A stretch of 64,000 nt of DNA from Thalassospira profundimaris (GTDB taxonomy: Bacteria; Pseudomonadota; Alphaproteobacteria; Rhodospirillales; Thalassospiraceae). The stretch spans positions 186,001 to 250,000 of the forward strand of contig NZ_JPWH01000005.1 in NCBI RefSeq assembly GCF_003326755.1, written 5' to 3'. How positions within the stretch are numbered: position 1 is the first letter of the stretch; each line of letters begins with the position of its first letter. Below are positions 27,392 to 37,579 of the stretch, piece after piece. The notes below the pieces were generated by a model. It did not search any database, was not told the origin of the DNA, and saw only the letters and a list, made by a program, of their open reading frames with translations. Made by a program: the position numbers and the translations under genes.

Positions 27392-29155
27392 ATGGCAGAA
27401 CGTATTATGAATGGTGCAGAAGTAGTGTTGCAGGCCCTGGCAGACCAGGGTGTGGAAGTCGTATTCGGCTATCCCGGCGGCGCTGTGCTTCCGCTATATG
27501 ACGAGATTTTCAAACAGAATCACATTCGTCACGTTCTAGTGCGCCATGAACAGGCTGCCGTGCATGCCGCCGAAGGTTATGCACGCTCCACCGGCAAGGT
27601 TGGCTGTGTGCTGGTCACAAGCGGCCCCGGTGCGACAAATGCCGTTACCGGCCTGACCGACGCATTGCTCGATTCTATTCCCATTGTCTGCCTGACCGGG
27701 CAGGTGCCCACGCATCTGATTGGCAATGACGCCTTTCAGGAGGCCGACACCACCGGCATTACGCGGCCCTGCACCAAGCACAATTATCTGGTCAAGGAAA
27801 GCGACCGCCTGGCGCGCACCATGCACGAGGCCTTTCATGTTGCGACCTCCGGCCGCCCCGGCCCGGTGGTGATTGACCTGCCGAAGGATATTCTGGTCAG
27901 CCCCGCCCCCTATATCGAACCAGCCAAAGTGCAGCACCGCACCTATAACCCGCAGGTCAAGGGCGACCGTTCGCAAATCGAACAGGCGGTTGAAATTCTG
28001 GCCTCGGCCAAAAAGCCGGTTTTGTATTGCGGTGGTGGCGTCATCAATTCCGGCCCGCAGGCCTGCAAATTGCTGACTGAATTTACCCGCCTGACCGGCG
28101 CGCCAATCACCCTGACCCTGATGGGCCTGGGGGCGTATCCGGCGTCGGACAAACAGTATCTTGGCATGCTGGGCATGCACGGCACCTATGAAGCTAACCT
28201 TGCGATGCACGATTGTGACGTGATGGTTGCCATCGGTGCCCGGTTTGATGACCGTGTGACAGGGAATATCGACTTCTTCTCGCCCGGTTCCACCAAAATC
28301 CAGATCGATATCGACCCCAGCTCGATCAACAAGAACGTTGCTGTTGATGTTGGTATTGTCGGCGATGTTGGCCATGTCATTGAAGACATGATGAAGGTCT
28401 GGAAGGCCAAACAATACAGCATCAATCAGGCTGCCCTGGATGCCTGGTGGGGTGAAATTGAAGGCTGGCGTGAAAAACGTTGCCTGTCCTACATTCAGCC
28501 CAATGATGTGATCAAACCGCAGCATGTTATTCGCCGCATGCACGCGCTGACGCGTGATCGCAAAACCTTCATCACCACCGATGTCGGCCAGCATCAGATG
28601 TGGGCTGCCCAGCATTTCGGCTTTGAACATCCCAATGAATGGATGACGTCGGGTGGCCTTGGCACAATGGGCTATGGCCTGCCAGCCGCAATGGGCGTTC
28701 AGGTGGCCCATCCCGATGCCACCGTTATCTGCTTTAGCGGTGATGCCTCGATCATGATGAATATCCAGGAATGCGCGACACTCACCCAGTATCGCCTGCC
28801 GGTCAAAACCGTGATCCTGAATAACCGTTATATGGGCATGGTGCGCCAGTGGCAGCAGCTTTTGCACGGGTCGCGCTATTCCGAAAGCTATAGCGAAACC
28901 CTGCCCGATTTCGTCAAGCTGGCCGATGCCTTTGGCTTTACCGGTCTTACCTGCACCAAACCTGATGATCTTGATGATGCGCTTCAGAAAATGCTCGATA
29001 TTGACGGGCCGGTGATTCTGGATGTGGCGGTGGATGACAAGGAAAACTGCTTCCCGATGATTCCGTCTGGCAAGCCGCACAATGAAATGTTGCTGGGCCA
29101 TGAAACAGGTGACGCCCAGGCCATCGATTCCGACGAAGGGATGGTGCTGGTCTAA
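27392..29155 (+). CDS. ilvI: Acetolactate synthase, large (catalytic) subunit
   Basis: Thiamine-diphosphate enzyme making acetolactate or acetohydroxybutyrate, the first common step to Val, Leu and Ile. The 587 residues start with VLQALADQGVEVVFGYPGGA and contain the catalytic Glu region (RHEQAAVHAAEGYARSTGKV), the FAD-binding middle domain and the C-terminal TPP/Mg motif (GDASIMMNIQE onward to NNRYMGMVRQWQ). It is followed by ilvH and ilvC, forming the pathway block. No BCAA-rich leader was recognised. Confidence 0.97.
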   Translation: MAERIMNGAEVVLQALADQGVEVVFGYPGGAVLPLYDEIFKQNHIRHVLVRHEQAAVHAAEGYARSTGKVGCVLVTSGPGATNAVTGLTDALLDSIPIVCLTGQVPTHLIGNDAFQEADTTGITRPCTKHNYLVKESDRLARTMHEAFHVATSGRPGPVVIDLPKDILVSPAPYIEPAKVQHRTYNPQVKGDRSQIEQAVEILASAKKPVLYCGGGVINSGPQACKLLTEFTRLTGAPITLTLMGLGAYPASDKQYLGMLGMHGTYEANLAMHDCDVMVAIGARFDDRVTGNIDFFSPGSTKIQIDIDPSSINKNVAVDVGIVGDVGHVIEDMMKVWKAKQYSINQAALDAWWGEIEGWREKRCLSYIQPNDVIKPQHVIRRMHALTRDRKTFITTDVGQHQMWAAQHFGFEHPNEWMTSGGLGTMGYGLPAAMGVQVAHPDATVICFSGDASIMMNIQECATLTQYRLPVKTVILNNRYMGMVRQWQQLLHGSRYSESYSETLPDFVKLADAFGFTGLTCTKPDDLDDALQKMLDIDGPVILDVAVDDKENCFPMIPSGKPHNEMLLGHETGDAQAIDSDEGMVLV

Positions 29156-29269
29156 GCTGGCGTTTTATTGACGCGCATATGCGCACCAGACGATACGATA
29201 TTTTCATGATGACAGGCGGGGCTGGCGCGATGACCCCATCGCCCGCCCCGACCGCAGCGGAGCAAGACC

Positions 29270-30914
<1,645 letters not shown>

Positions 30915-30940
30915 GGTTCTTTGAAGATCCGAATATTTAA

Positions 30941-30970
30941 ACGACCGTCGGTTTTTCCGGCGGTCGTTTT
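30941..30970 (+). terminator. Rho-independent terminator of ilvC
   Basis: 11-bp stem with one G-T pair, ACGACCGTCGG (30941-30951) with CCGGCGGTCGT (30957-30967), a T5 loop, then a T-run. Confidence 0.92.
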
Positions 30971-30999
30971 TCTTTGCCCAACAATAATCTTTGGCCCGG

Positions 31000-31413
31000 T
31001 CAACCCAGATCCTCGATCAAACGAAAGCGTTCCCAGACAATTTGCATGTCGGGGGAAAAGCCGCCATTACGCTCGAAATAGGCACTGTGGCCGGTCCGCC
31101 ATTCCTCCAGGCTGTCATCTTCGCCTTCGGCCAGGGCCATTGCTTCGGTTATTTCGTCAAACCGGCACTGAACCAGCTCTGCCGTTTCAATGACAAGCGC
31201 GGGTGTATCGTCCCAGTTCAGGGCAATATCCTGTCGGCCAATTTCCGGCATGGCCTCGCCCGCCTGGTAATCCCGCAAGGCCCCGCAGGTCGCCACCTTT
31301 TTACCCGATCGCACCAGGGCAACCAGTTCCTCGCACAGCGCCGCACTATCACCAAACTTGAAGGTTTCCGCGCCCGGATACCGTTGTTTCAGGGCCTTCA
31401 ATGCGTCAGACAT
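31000..31413 (-). CDS. ASCH-domain protein
   Basis: Small cytosolic protein of 137 residues with the ASCH fold, a beta-barrel related to PUA and thought to bind RNA; some members are amidohydrolases of modified cytidine. The start KQRYPGAETFKFGDSAALCE and the segment GKKVATCGAL match the family, and the acidic/Trp-rich C-terminus (WRTGHSAYFERNGGFSPDM) is characteristic. Whether it is an enzyme cannot be told. Convergent with ilvC. Confidence 0.82.
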   Translation of the reverse strand: MSDALKALKQRYPGAETFKFGDSAALCEELVALVRSGKKVATCGALRDYQAGEAMPEIGRQDIALNWDDTPALVIETAELVQCRFDEITEAMALAEGEDDSLEEWRTGHSAYFERNGGFSPDMQIVWERFRLIEDLG

Positions 31414-31686
31414 CCCAAATATTCCTTGTCATCGCTTTCGTTACAGGCATCGAACATATTCATAGAACCAATGCCCGCAATATTATGCACATCACACATA
31501 TACACAACTTTGCAGGACAAGACGCCCCCAAACGCCCTCACCAAACGACGAAATCCTTTTGTTGCAGAAGAATGCCGCAGAAAAATGCCTCCGGACAAAA
31601 GCCGTCGCAGTGCGGCATTGCGGAATTAGTACTGGTATCTGGCGGGCAACTTAATTAATTCTGACCTTTAAAACTTTAACTCAGAT

Positions 31687-32607
31687 ATGAGCTTACGAAT
31701 GTCCGAATTCATAGACCTTTCGCCAGAAGTTGCCGAAGCCTTTGCCAGTGGTGCACCCGTGGTGGCCCTGGAATCGACCATCATTTCACACGGTATGCCT
31801 TACCCGCAAAATCTAGAGACGGCACAGGCTGTCGAACAGGATATTCGCGATAATGGTGCGGTGCCTGCCACCATTGCCGTCATTGGCGGGCGCTGCAAGG
31901 TCGGGCTTGCCCCGGCAGAGCTGGAATATTTCGCCAAAGGCAGTGGCATTTTAAAACTGTCGCGCCGCGATATTCCCTATGCCATTGCCAAAAAATGCGA
32001 TGGGGCGACCACCGTTTCGGCAACCATGATTTTGGCTGAAAAGGCCGGTATTTCCATTTTTGCCACCGGCGGCATTGGCGGGGTTCATCGCGACCTTGCG
32101 GCCAATTATGATGTTTCGGCCGATCTGACCGAACTGGGCCAAACCAGTGTTGCCGTGGTGTGCGCCGGGGCAAAGGCCATTTTGGATATTCCGATGACGC
32201 TGGAACATCTTGAAACGCTGGGTGTGCCGGTTATTGCCTATAACACCGACGATTTCCCGGCATTTTACACCGTCAAAAGCGGCCAAAAGGCCCCCTTGCG
32301 CCTGGACAGCCCCGAACAGATTGCCGATTTCCTGACCGCAAAATGGGATTTCGGCCTGGAAGGGGGCGTTGTGATTGGCAACCCGCCGCCTGCCGAAACC
32401 GCCCTGCCGCGCGAGGCCATCGAACATTTCATCGACTCCGCCCTGATAGAAGCCAAAGAGCAAAACATTCAGGGCCGCGAGGTCACACCGTTCCTGCTTA
32501 AACGTGTAACCGAACTGACCGAAGGCAAAAGCCTGGAAGCCAATATTGCCCTGGTGCGCAACAATGCCCGCCTGGCTGCCAAAATTGCCGTGGCCCGCGC
32601 CAAATAA
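31687..32607 (+). CDS. psuG: Pseudouridine-5'-phosphate glycosidase
   Basis: Splits pseudouridine 5'-phosphate to uracil and ribose 5-phosphate, or the reverse. The 306 residues include VVALESTIISHGMPYPQNLE, the catalytic-Lys region AKGSGILKLSRRDIPYA, and ATGGIGGVHR. No pseudouridine kinase gene lies next to it in the window. An alternative start at the second Met (MSEFIDL, 31699) is possible. The 272-base upstream gap shows no other gene. Confidence 0.95.
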   Translation: MSLRMSEFIDLSPEVAEAFASGAPVVALESTIISHGMPYPQNLETAQAVEQDIRDNGAVPATIAVIGGRCKVGLAPAELEYFAKGSGILKLSRRDIPYAIAKKCDGATTVSATMILAEKAGISIFATGGIGGVHRDLAANYDVSADLTELGQTSVAVVCAGAKAILDIPMTLEHLETLGVPVIAYNTDDFPAFYTVKSGQKAPLRLDSPEQIADFLTAKWDFGLEGGVVIGNPPPAETALPREAIEHFIDSALIEAKEQNIQGREVTPFLLKRVTELTEGKSLEANIALVRNNARLAAKIAVARAK

Positions 32608-32644
32608 GCGCGATCAGGCCACCTTTCATTACGGCAATAAACAC

Positions 32645-32680
32645 AAAAATGCGGGCCTTTCATGGTCCGCATTTTTGTTT
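32645..32680. terminator. Rho-independent terminator between psuG and the PNPOx-like gene
   Basis: 13-pair stem AAAAATGCGGGCC (32645-32657) with GGTCCGCATTTTT (32664-32676), loop TTTCAT. A-run before and T-run after allow use in both directions for the convergent genes. Confidence 0.88.
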
Positions 32681-32742
32681 AACCTGAAAAAGGGCGTGGA
32701 GCCACCCGGTTGAGAGGCCGCCCCACGCCACCATCGCCTGCC

Positions 32743-33387
32743 TTATGCCAGGGTGGCATGTGGCAACAGGCTGCGATCAAGCCGACGATCATCAACAGGA
32801 TCATCCCAAACCGTGCGGCACGGCAACACACCCGCCCAAACCGGCAATGCGTAATCTTCTTCATCATCCACCGGATCACCCGACCGAATCTTGGCCGAAA
32901 CCTCTGCCATGTCGAATTCAAGAAACAGGGTGGCCTTTAATTCCTGTATGTTGGGCTGGCGAATCTGATCCCAGCGGCCTTTTGCCAGCTTTTCGATAAA
33001 AAGCGCGGATTGTTCCATTTTCAACGCCGGGTCATTCAGTACACGGCCTTTGCCATACATCACCACCGACCGGTAATTGGCAGAATGATGAAAGGCCGAC
33101 CGGGCCATCACCAGCCCGTCAAGATGGGTGATACAAATACAGGCCTCCGCCCCATCGGCAATCGCCGCAAGCACACGGTTTTTGGTCGCCCCGTGAATAT
33201 AAAACTGTTCCCCCGCCCGCCAATGCGCCGTCGGGATCATCACCGGGCGCCCGTCAAGCACCGTGCCGACATGGCAAATGATCGCCTCATCGATAATGCG
33301 ATGCACCGTTGCGCGGTCATAGCTGGCGCGCTTGTGCCCGCGCACCATTTTTGTCCGCGGGGAAATGTCATAGGTGCTGTTACTCAT
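32743..33387 (-). CDS. Pyridoxamine-5'-phosphate-oxidase-like FMN-binding protein
   Basis: Split-barrel flavoprotein of 214 residues. The N-terminal half has the FMN-binding pattern RATVHRIIDEAIICHVGTVL then RPVMIPTAHWRAGEQFYIHG, typical of the PNPOx-like group rather than true PdxH. Reaction unknown. It is divergent from a MocR-type regulator (starts 114 bases apart), suggesting that regulator controls it and that vitamin B6 may be the common theme. It ends convergently with psuG. Confidence 0.88.
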   Translation of the reverse strand: MSNSTYDISPRTKMVRGHKRASYDRATVHRIIDEAIICHVGTVLDGRPVMIPTAHWRAGEQFYIHGATKNRVLAAIADGAEACICITHLDGLVMARSAFHHSANYRSVVMYGKGRVLNDPALKMEQSALFIEKLAKGRWDQIRQPNIQELKATLFLEFDMAEVSAKIRSGDPVDDEEDYALPVWAGVLPCRTVWDDPVDDRRLDRSLLPHATLA

Positions 33388-33501
33388 ATCGGTGTCTCCG
33401 GGTCGGTCATTAACGTTATACCCGTATCATCACCAGAATTGGACTTTTCATAAGAACCGATATACTAAATTTGATGGAACCAATTTAATGCAGCACCGGG
33501 T

Positions 33502-35070
33502 ATGAGCACGATTTTTTCCTGGATATTCGCAAGCCAGCCAAATGACGCCCACCTGCCCGCCTATCGCAGGCTTTATCTGGGCATTCGCGCGGCCATTCTG
33601 GACGGGCGCTTAAAACCGGGGGAAAAACTGCCTGCCACCCGCGATCTGGCCCGGCAATTGCGCCTGTCGCGCAATACCATCGTCAATGCCTTTGATTTGC
33701 TGATGTCAGAAGGCTATCTCGAAGGGCGGATCGGTGCGGGAAGTTTTGTTGCCGCCAGCCTGCCCGACCAGCTTTTTCAGGCAGATAATCGCAATAGCCC
33801 CGCAAAATCCCCTATCCAATCCGCAGTCCAATCCCCCGGCCCATCCGCCAAGCCGCCATCCCCGGATCAAAACAGCCCGGCATGCCGCCCGCGCCGGATC
33901 AGCAAAAGTGCGCAGCGCAGCCTGGCTTTTACGCGCTTTCACCAGTCTTTTCCCGTCGCACAGCCCTTTAACCCGGCGATGCCGGACCTGTCGGCTTTTC
34001 CGTTTGATATTTGGGCGCGCCTGTTACGCCGTGCCTGGCGCGCGCCGCATCCTGCCATTGCCACCCCGCAGGACAGCATGGGCCTCGCCGACTTGCGCAC
34101 TGAAATTGCGGGCTGGTTGCGCCAATCGCGCGGGGTGAATTGCCATGCCGATCAGGTGATGATTGTTTCCGGGGCCCAGCAAGCGCTGGACCTTGTCGGC
34201 CGTGCCCTGATTGACCCCGGTGATGTCGTGGCCCTGGAAGACCCGGGATATGAAGGCATACGCGGCGTGCTGGCCGCCAATGGCGCGGTGATCCAACCCA
34301 TTCCGGTGGATGCCGAGGGCCTTCAGGTAAATGCCCTGACAACCTCTTACGATGCCCCGCCGCGGATGGTGGTGACAACACCGTCGCGCAATTATCCGAT
34401 GGGAACCACGCTTTCGCTGGCCCGCAGGCTGGCCCTGCTGCAATGGGCGCATGACAATGACGGCTGGATCATCGAAGACGATTATGACAGCGAATATCGC
34501 TATGACGGCCCGCCTCTTTCCTCCCTTCAGGGGTTGGATCGCGAAAACCGGGTCATTTATATCGGCACGTTTTCGCGGGTGCTGTTTCCCGGTATCCGGC
34601 TGGGCTATCTGGTTTTGCCACATGATCTGGTGCCGGTTTTTCGCGGCTTGCGCGGCTTTGCCGATGGTGTACCCGGCCCCACGGCCCAGGCCGCCCTGGC
34701 CGCCTTTTTTGCCGACGGGCATTTTGGCAGCCATGTGCGGCGCATGCGCCTGCTATATGGCGAACGGCGCAATCACCTTTTGGCGCTGATCCGCACTCAC
34801 GCCAGCGACCTTCTGGATATTGTGGTCAATGATGGCGGGCTGCATATTTGTACCCGGTTGATCAACGGGCAGCGCGATGTGCAGTATCAATCTGCCCTGT
34901 TGGACAAGCAAATTGATTGCCGCTTTCTATCCACCTATTTCCATGACAATGAAATGGCGGAAAACAAAACCACCCGGCAGGGATTGATCATGGGATTTGC
35001 CGGATGGGAAAAATCGCAACTGGATAAAAGTTTTGCTGATCTGATCCAAATTCTGCGCCGTAACACTTAA
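33502..35070 (+). CDS. MocR/PdxR-type regulator (GntR DNA-binding domain fused to aminotransferase fold)
   Basis: Transcription factor of 522 residues. An N-terminal GntR winged helix (about 25-95: GEKLPATRDLARQLRLSRNT) is joined by a Pro/Ser-rich linker (about 98-135) to a fold-type I aminotransferase-like domain. The PLP-binding Lys is not in a clear SxxK pattern; the expected region reads YIGTFSRVLFPGIRLGYLVL, where an Arg stands at or near the position of Lys. The DYDSEYRYDGPPL motif is present. It faces the PNPOx-like gene. Confidence 0.9.
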   Translation: MSTIFSWIFASQPNDAHLPAYRRLYLGIRAAILDGRLKPGEKLPATRDLARQLRLSRNTIVNAFDLLMSEGYLEGRIGAGSFVAASLPDQLFQADNRNSPAKSPIQSAVQSPGPSAKPPSPDQNSPACRPRRISKSAQRSLAFTRFHQSFPVAQPFNPAMPDLSAFPFDIWARLLRRAWRAPHPAIATPQDSMGLADLRTEIAGWLRQSRGVNCHADQVMIVSGAQQALDLVGRALIDPGDVVALEDPGYEGIRGVLAANGAVIQPIPVDAEGLQVNALTTSYDAPPRMVVTTPSRNYPMGTTLSLARRLALLQWAHDNDGWIIEDDYDSEYRYDGPPLSSLQGLDRENRVIYIGTFSRVLFPGIRLGYLVLPHDLVPVFRGLRGFADGVPGPTAQAALAAFFADGHFGSHVRRMRLLYGERRNHLLALIRTHASDLLDIVVNDGGLHICTRLINGQRDVQYQSALLDKQIDCRFLSTYFHDNEMAENKTTRQGLIMGFAGWEKSQLDKSFADLIQILRRNT

Positions 35071-35186
35071 TGTACCCCGAGCCGGAGACAGAGCGCGCCG
35101 CCAATCCCCCACTGGCATGTTACAAAGGCGCGCTCTTCTCAATTTGATCTTATCCCTTTGAAAGACCCGACAAACCAGAGGCCCGG

Positions 35187-36689
35187 ATGCCCCGTCCCCC
35201 TATTGCCATCATGTGGTTTCGCAATGATTTGCGCCTGACAGACAACCCCGCCCTTGCAAGCGCCGTTTCCTGGGCACGGGACAATCATGGCACAGTTCTG
35301 CCAATCTATATTCTTGACGACATCACGGAAAAACAACTGGGCGGTGCCACCCGCTGGTGGCTGCAACACAGCCTCACGGCCCTTGAAAAGGCGATTACCG
35401 ATAAAACCGGCACCAGTGCCACCGATAAACCGGGCAACAGCCTGCGCCTGTTTCGCGGCGATGCAAAAACCGTGTTCGCCCGGTTGTGCGACGATCACGA
35501 CATTGGGGCGGTATTCTGGAACCGCTGTTATGACCCGCAATCGGTGGCACGCGACAAGGCGTTAAAACAGCATTGCCGGGATGAGCTGACCCTTGAATGC
35601 AAAAGTTTTAACAGCCACCTGTTATTTGAACCCTGGCAGGTCAAAACCGGGGCGGGCACATCATTTAAGGTATTTTCTCCGTTCTGGCGGGCCTGTTTAA
35701 AAATGCCCGCGCCAGAGGCGCCGCAAAAGGCGCCAAAAGATATTCCCCTGTCTGGTGTCAGCCCGGATCAGGCGGTCTCTCTGAACGATCTGGACCTGTC
35801 GCCAAAACCATTTAACTGGGCCACGGGCTTTGCCGAACGCTTTACACCGGGCGAGGATGCCGCCCGTCAGCAGCTTGCCGATTTCATTGATGACCATTTG
35901 GCGGATTATGCCAGTCTGCGCGACCGGCCCGACCGGCGGGTGACGTCGGAACTTTCACCGCATTTGCGCTTTGGTGAAATCAGCCCGCGCGAGATCTGGC
36001 ATGCCGTCAGCCATCGGGCGGAGGCCGAGCCAAAACTGCAAAAAACGGCTGCCAAATTTCTTGCCGAACTGGGCTGGCGCGAATTTGCCCATCACATTTT
36101 ATTTCACGCCAATGACCTGCGCACCGAGCCCTTGCAAGAACAGTTTCACCATTTCCCCTGGCGCACGGACGATACGGCCCTGAAGGCCTGGCAGCAGGGC
36201 CAAACCGGCTATCCCATCGTCGATGCCGGAATGCGCGAACTGTGGCATACCGGCTATATGCACAACCGGGTGCGCATGATTGTTGGCTCTTTGCTGGTCA
36301 AACATCTGCTTTTGCATTGGCAGCACGGGCTTGAATGGTTTGACGATACGCTGGTGGATGCCTGCCCGGCAGCAGATCCGTTTTCCTGGCAATGGATTGG
36401 CGGCTGCGGGGCAGATGCCGCCCCCTATTTCCGCATTTTCAACCCGGTGCTTCAGGGCGAAAAGTTTGACGAAAAAGGCGATTATGTCCGCCAATGGGTG
36501 CCCGAACTGCACAACCTGCCCGATTCCCACATCCATAAACCGTGGGAAGCCTCAGCCCTTGTGTTGAAGGGAGCGGGCATCACCCTTGGCGAAACCTACC
36601 CAAAACCGATTGTCGATTTAAAGGGTGGCCGCGAACGCGCACTGGAAGCCTATCAACAGATGAAAGCAAAGAGCGAAACGGAGCAATAG
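35187..36689 (+). CDS. phrB: Deoxyribodipyrimidine photolyase
   Basis: Light-driven repair of UV-made cyclobutane pyrimidine dimers. The 500 residues start with the antenna (photolyase alpha/beta) domain (IMWFRNDLRLTDNPALASAV) and continue with the FAD-binding helical domain (TSELSPHLRFGEISPREIWH, GMRELWHTGYMHNRVRMIVG). C-terminal SWQWIGGCGADAAPYFRIFN is the class I signature. The gene ends only 25 bases before the CRISPR-like array. Confidence 0.96.
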   Translation: MPRPPIAIMWFRNDLRLTDNPALASAVSWARDNHGTVLPIYILDDITEKQLGGATRWWLQHSLTALEKAITDKTGTSATDKPGNSLRLFRGDAKTVFARLCDDHDIGAVFWNRCYDPQSVARDKALKQHCRDELTLECKSFNSHLLFEPWQVKTGAGTSFKVFSPFWRACLKMPAPEAPQKAPKDIPLSGVSPDQAVSLNDLDLSPKPFNWATGFAERFTPGEDAARQQLADFIDDHLADYASLRDRPDRRVTSELSPHLRFGEISPREIWHAVSHRAEAEPKLQKTAAKFLAELGWREFAHHILFHANDLRTEPLQEQFHHFPWRTDDTALKAWQQGQTGYPIVDAGMRELWHTGYMHNRVRMIVGSLLVKHLLLHWQHGLEWFDDTLVDACPAADPFSWQWIGGCGADAAPYFRIFNPVLQGEKFDEKGDYVRQWVPELHNLPDSHIHKPWEASALVLKGAGITLGETYPKPIVDLKGGRERALEAYQQMKAKSETEQ

Positions 36690-36714
36690 CCAGATTTTAC
36701 AACTGTCGGAACAG

Positions 36715-37410
36715 GTTGTAGCTACCCTCTAAAATCGAACCTGCTACAATCGACCGGTATTTTGCATTGAGGCCCCCAATGTTGTAGCTACCCTCTAAAA
36801 TCGAACCTGCTACAATCTTGGCCTTGATAAAGGCTTCGGCGATTTTGTTGTAGCTACCCTCTAAAATCGAACCTGCTACAATCTTGGCCTTGATAAAGGC
36901 TTCGGCGATTTTGTTGTAGCTACCCTCTAAAATCGAACCTGCTACAATTAGGGCGCCAGGCACCATCCCTGGCGTTTCGTTGTAGCTACCCTCTAAAATC
37001 GAACCTGCTACAATTAGGGCGCCAGGCACCATCCCTGGCGTTTCGTTGTAGCTACCCTCTAAAATCTACCCTGCTACAATTTAAAGGTGCAGCATCAGCA
37101 CCTGGCAGCCGTTGTAGCTACCCTCTAAAATCGAACCTGCTACAATAACAGGTTGTTCGTGAATACACAAACGACGGTTGTAGCTACCCTCTAAAATCGA
37201 ACCTGCTACAATAACAGGTTGTTCGTGAATACACAAACGACGGTTGTAGCTACCCTCTAAAATCGAACCTGCTACAATTTAAAGGTGCAGCATCAGCACC
37301 TGGCAGCCGTTGTAGCTACCCTCTAAAATCGAACCTGCTACAATTTAAAGGTGCAGCATCAGCACCTGGCAGCCGTTGTAGCTACCCTCTAAAATCGAAC
37401 CTGCTACAAT
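36715..37410 (+). CRISPR. CRISPR-like array, type II-C-like repeat, no cas genes nearby
   Basis: Eleven 36-base repeats alternate with ten spacers of exactly 30 bases. Repeats start at 36715, 36781, 36847, 36913, 36979, 37045, 37111, 37177, 37243, 37309 and 37375. Each repeat begins GTTGTAGCTACCCTCT and ends GAACCTGCTACAAT; ten look identical and the sixth (37045-37080) has two changes near its 3' end. The two ends can pair (GTTGTAGC with GCTACAAT). The repeat resembles the Neisseria type II-C repeat, including the TGCTACAAT extended -10 box that lets each repeat drive its own spacer. The spacer order is A B B C C D E E D D. No cas9, cas1, cas2 or tracrRNA anti-repeat was found in the window. 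The orientation is supported by a terminator at the right end. Confidence 0.88.
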
Positions 37411-37420
37411 AGGAACCCTG

Positions 37421-37458
37421 AATCCCGCAGCATATTCAATATGTTGCGGGATTTTTTC
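37421..37458 (+). terminator. Terminator at the right end of the CRISPR-like array
   Basis: Stem AATCCCGCA (37421-37429) with TGCGGGATT (37445-37453), continued inside by CATATT/AATATG, then TTTTTCG. It lies 10 bases after the last repeat, supporting transcription of the array on the plus strand. The rest of the gap to 37579 holds nothing recognisable. Confidence 0.88.
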
Positions 37459-37579
37459 GTGTCAAAAACCGATATTTTCATCCGAAAAACCGGGTGTTTT
37501 TCGCAAAAATGAGCCTTTTTTGCCTGTCTTAATCACCCGAATGATCACCGTTTTGGCAGGTTTTCAAAATGAAAGGGTG

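Noticed and set aside
27536..29101. Long 521-codon open frame on the minus strand inside ilvI
   Set aside because: It is the antisense of a clearly identified gene; codon bias of GC-rich genes leaves such frames open. The product resembles no family.
31414..31686. Possible riboswitch or leader before psuG
   Set aside because: No convincing stems or known motif were seen in the 272-base gap.
36697..37032. Minus-strand open frame through the repeat array giving a 22-residue repeating peptide (IVAGSILEGSYN plus variable part)
   Set aside because: Repeat (36) and spacer (30) lengths are multiples of three, so one frame stays in register by arithmetic. Spacer D contains a stop in that frame and there is no ribosome binding site; the array reading is simpler.
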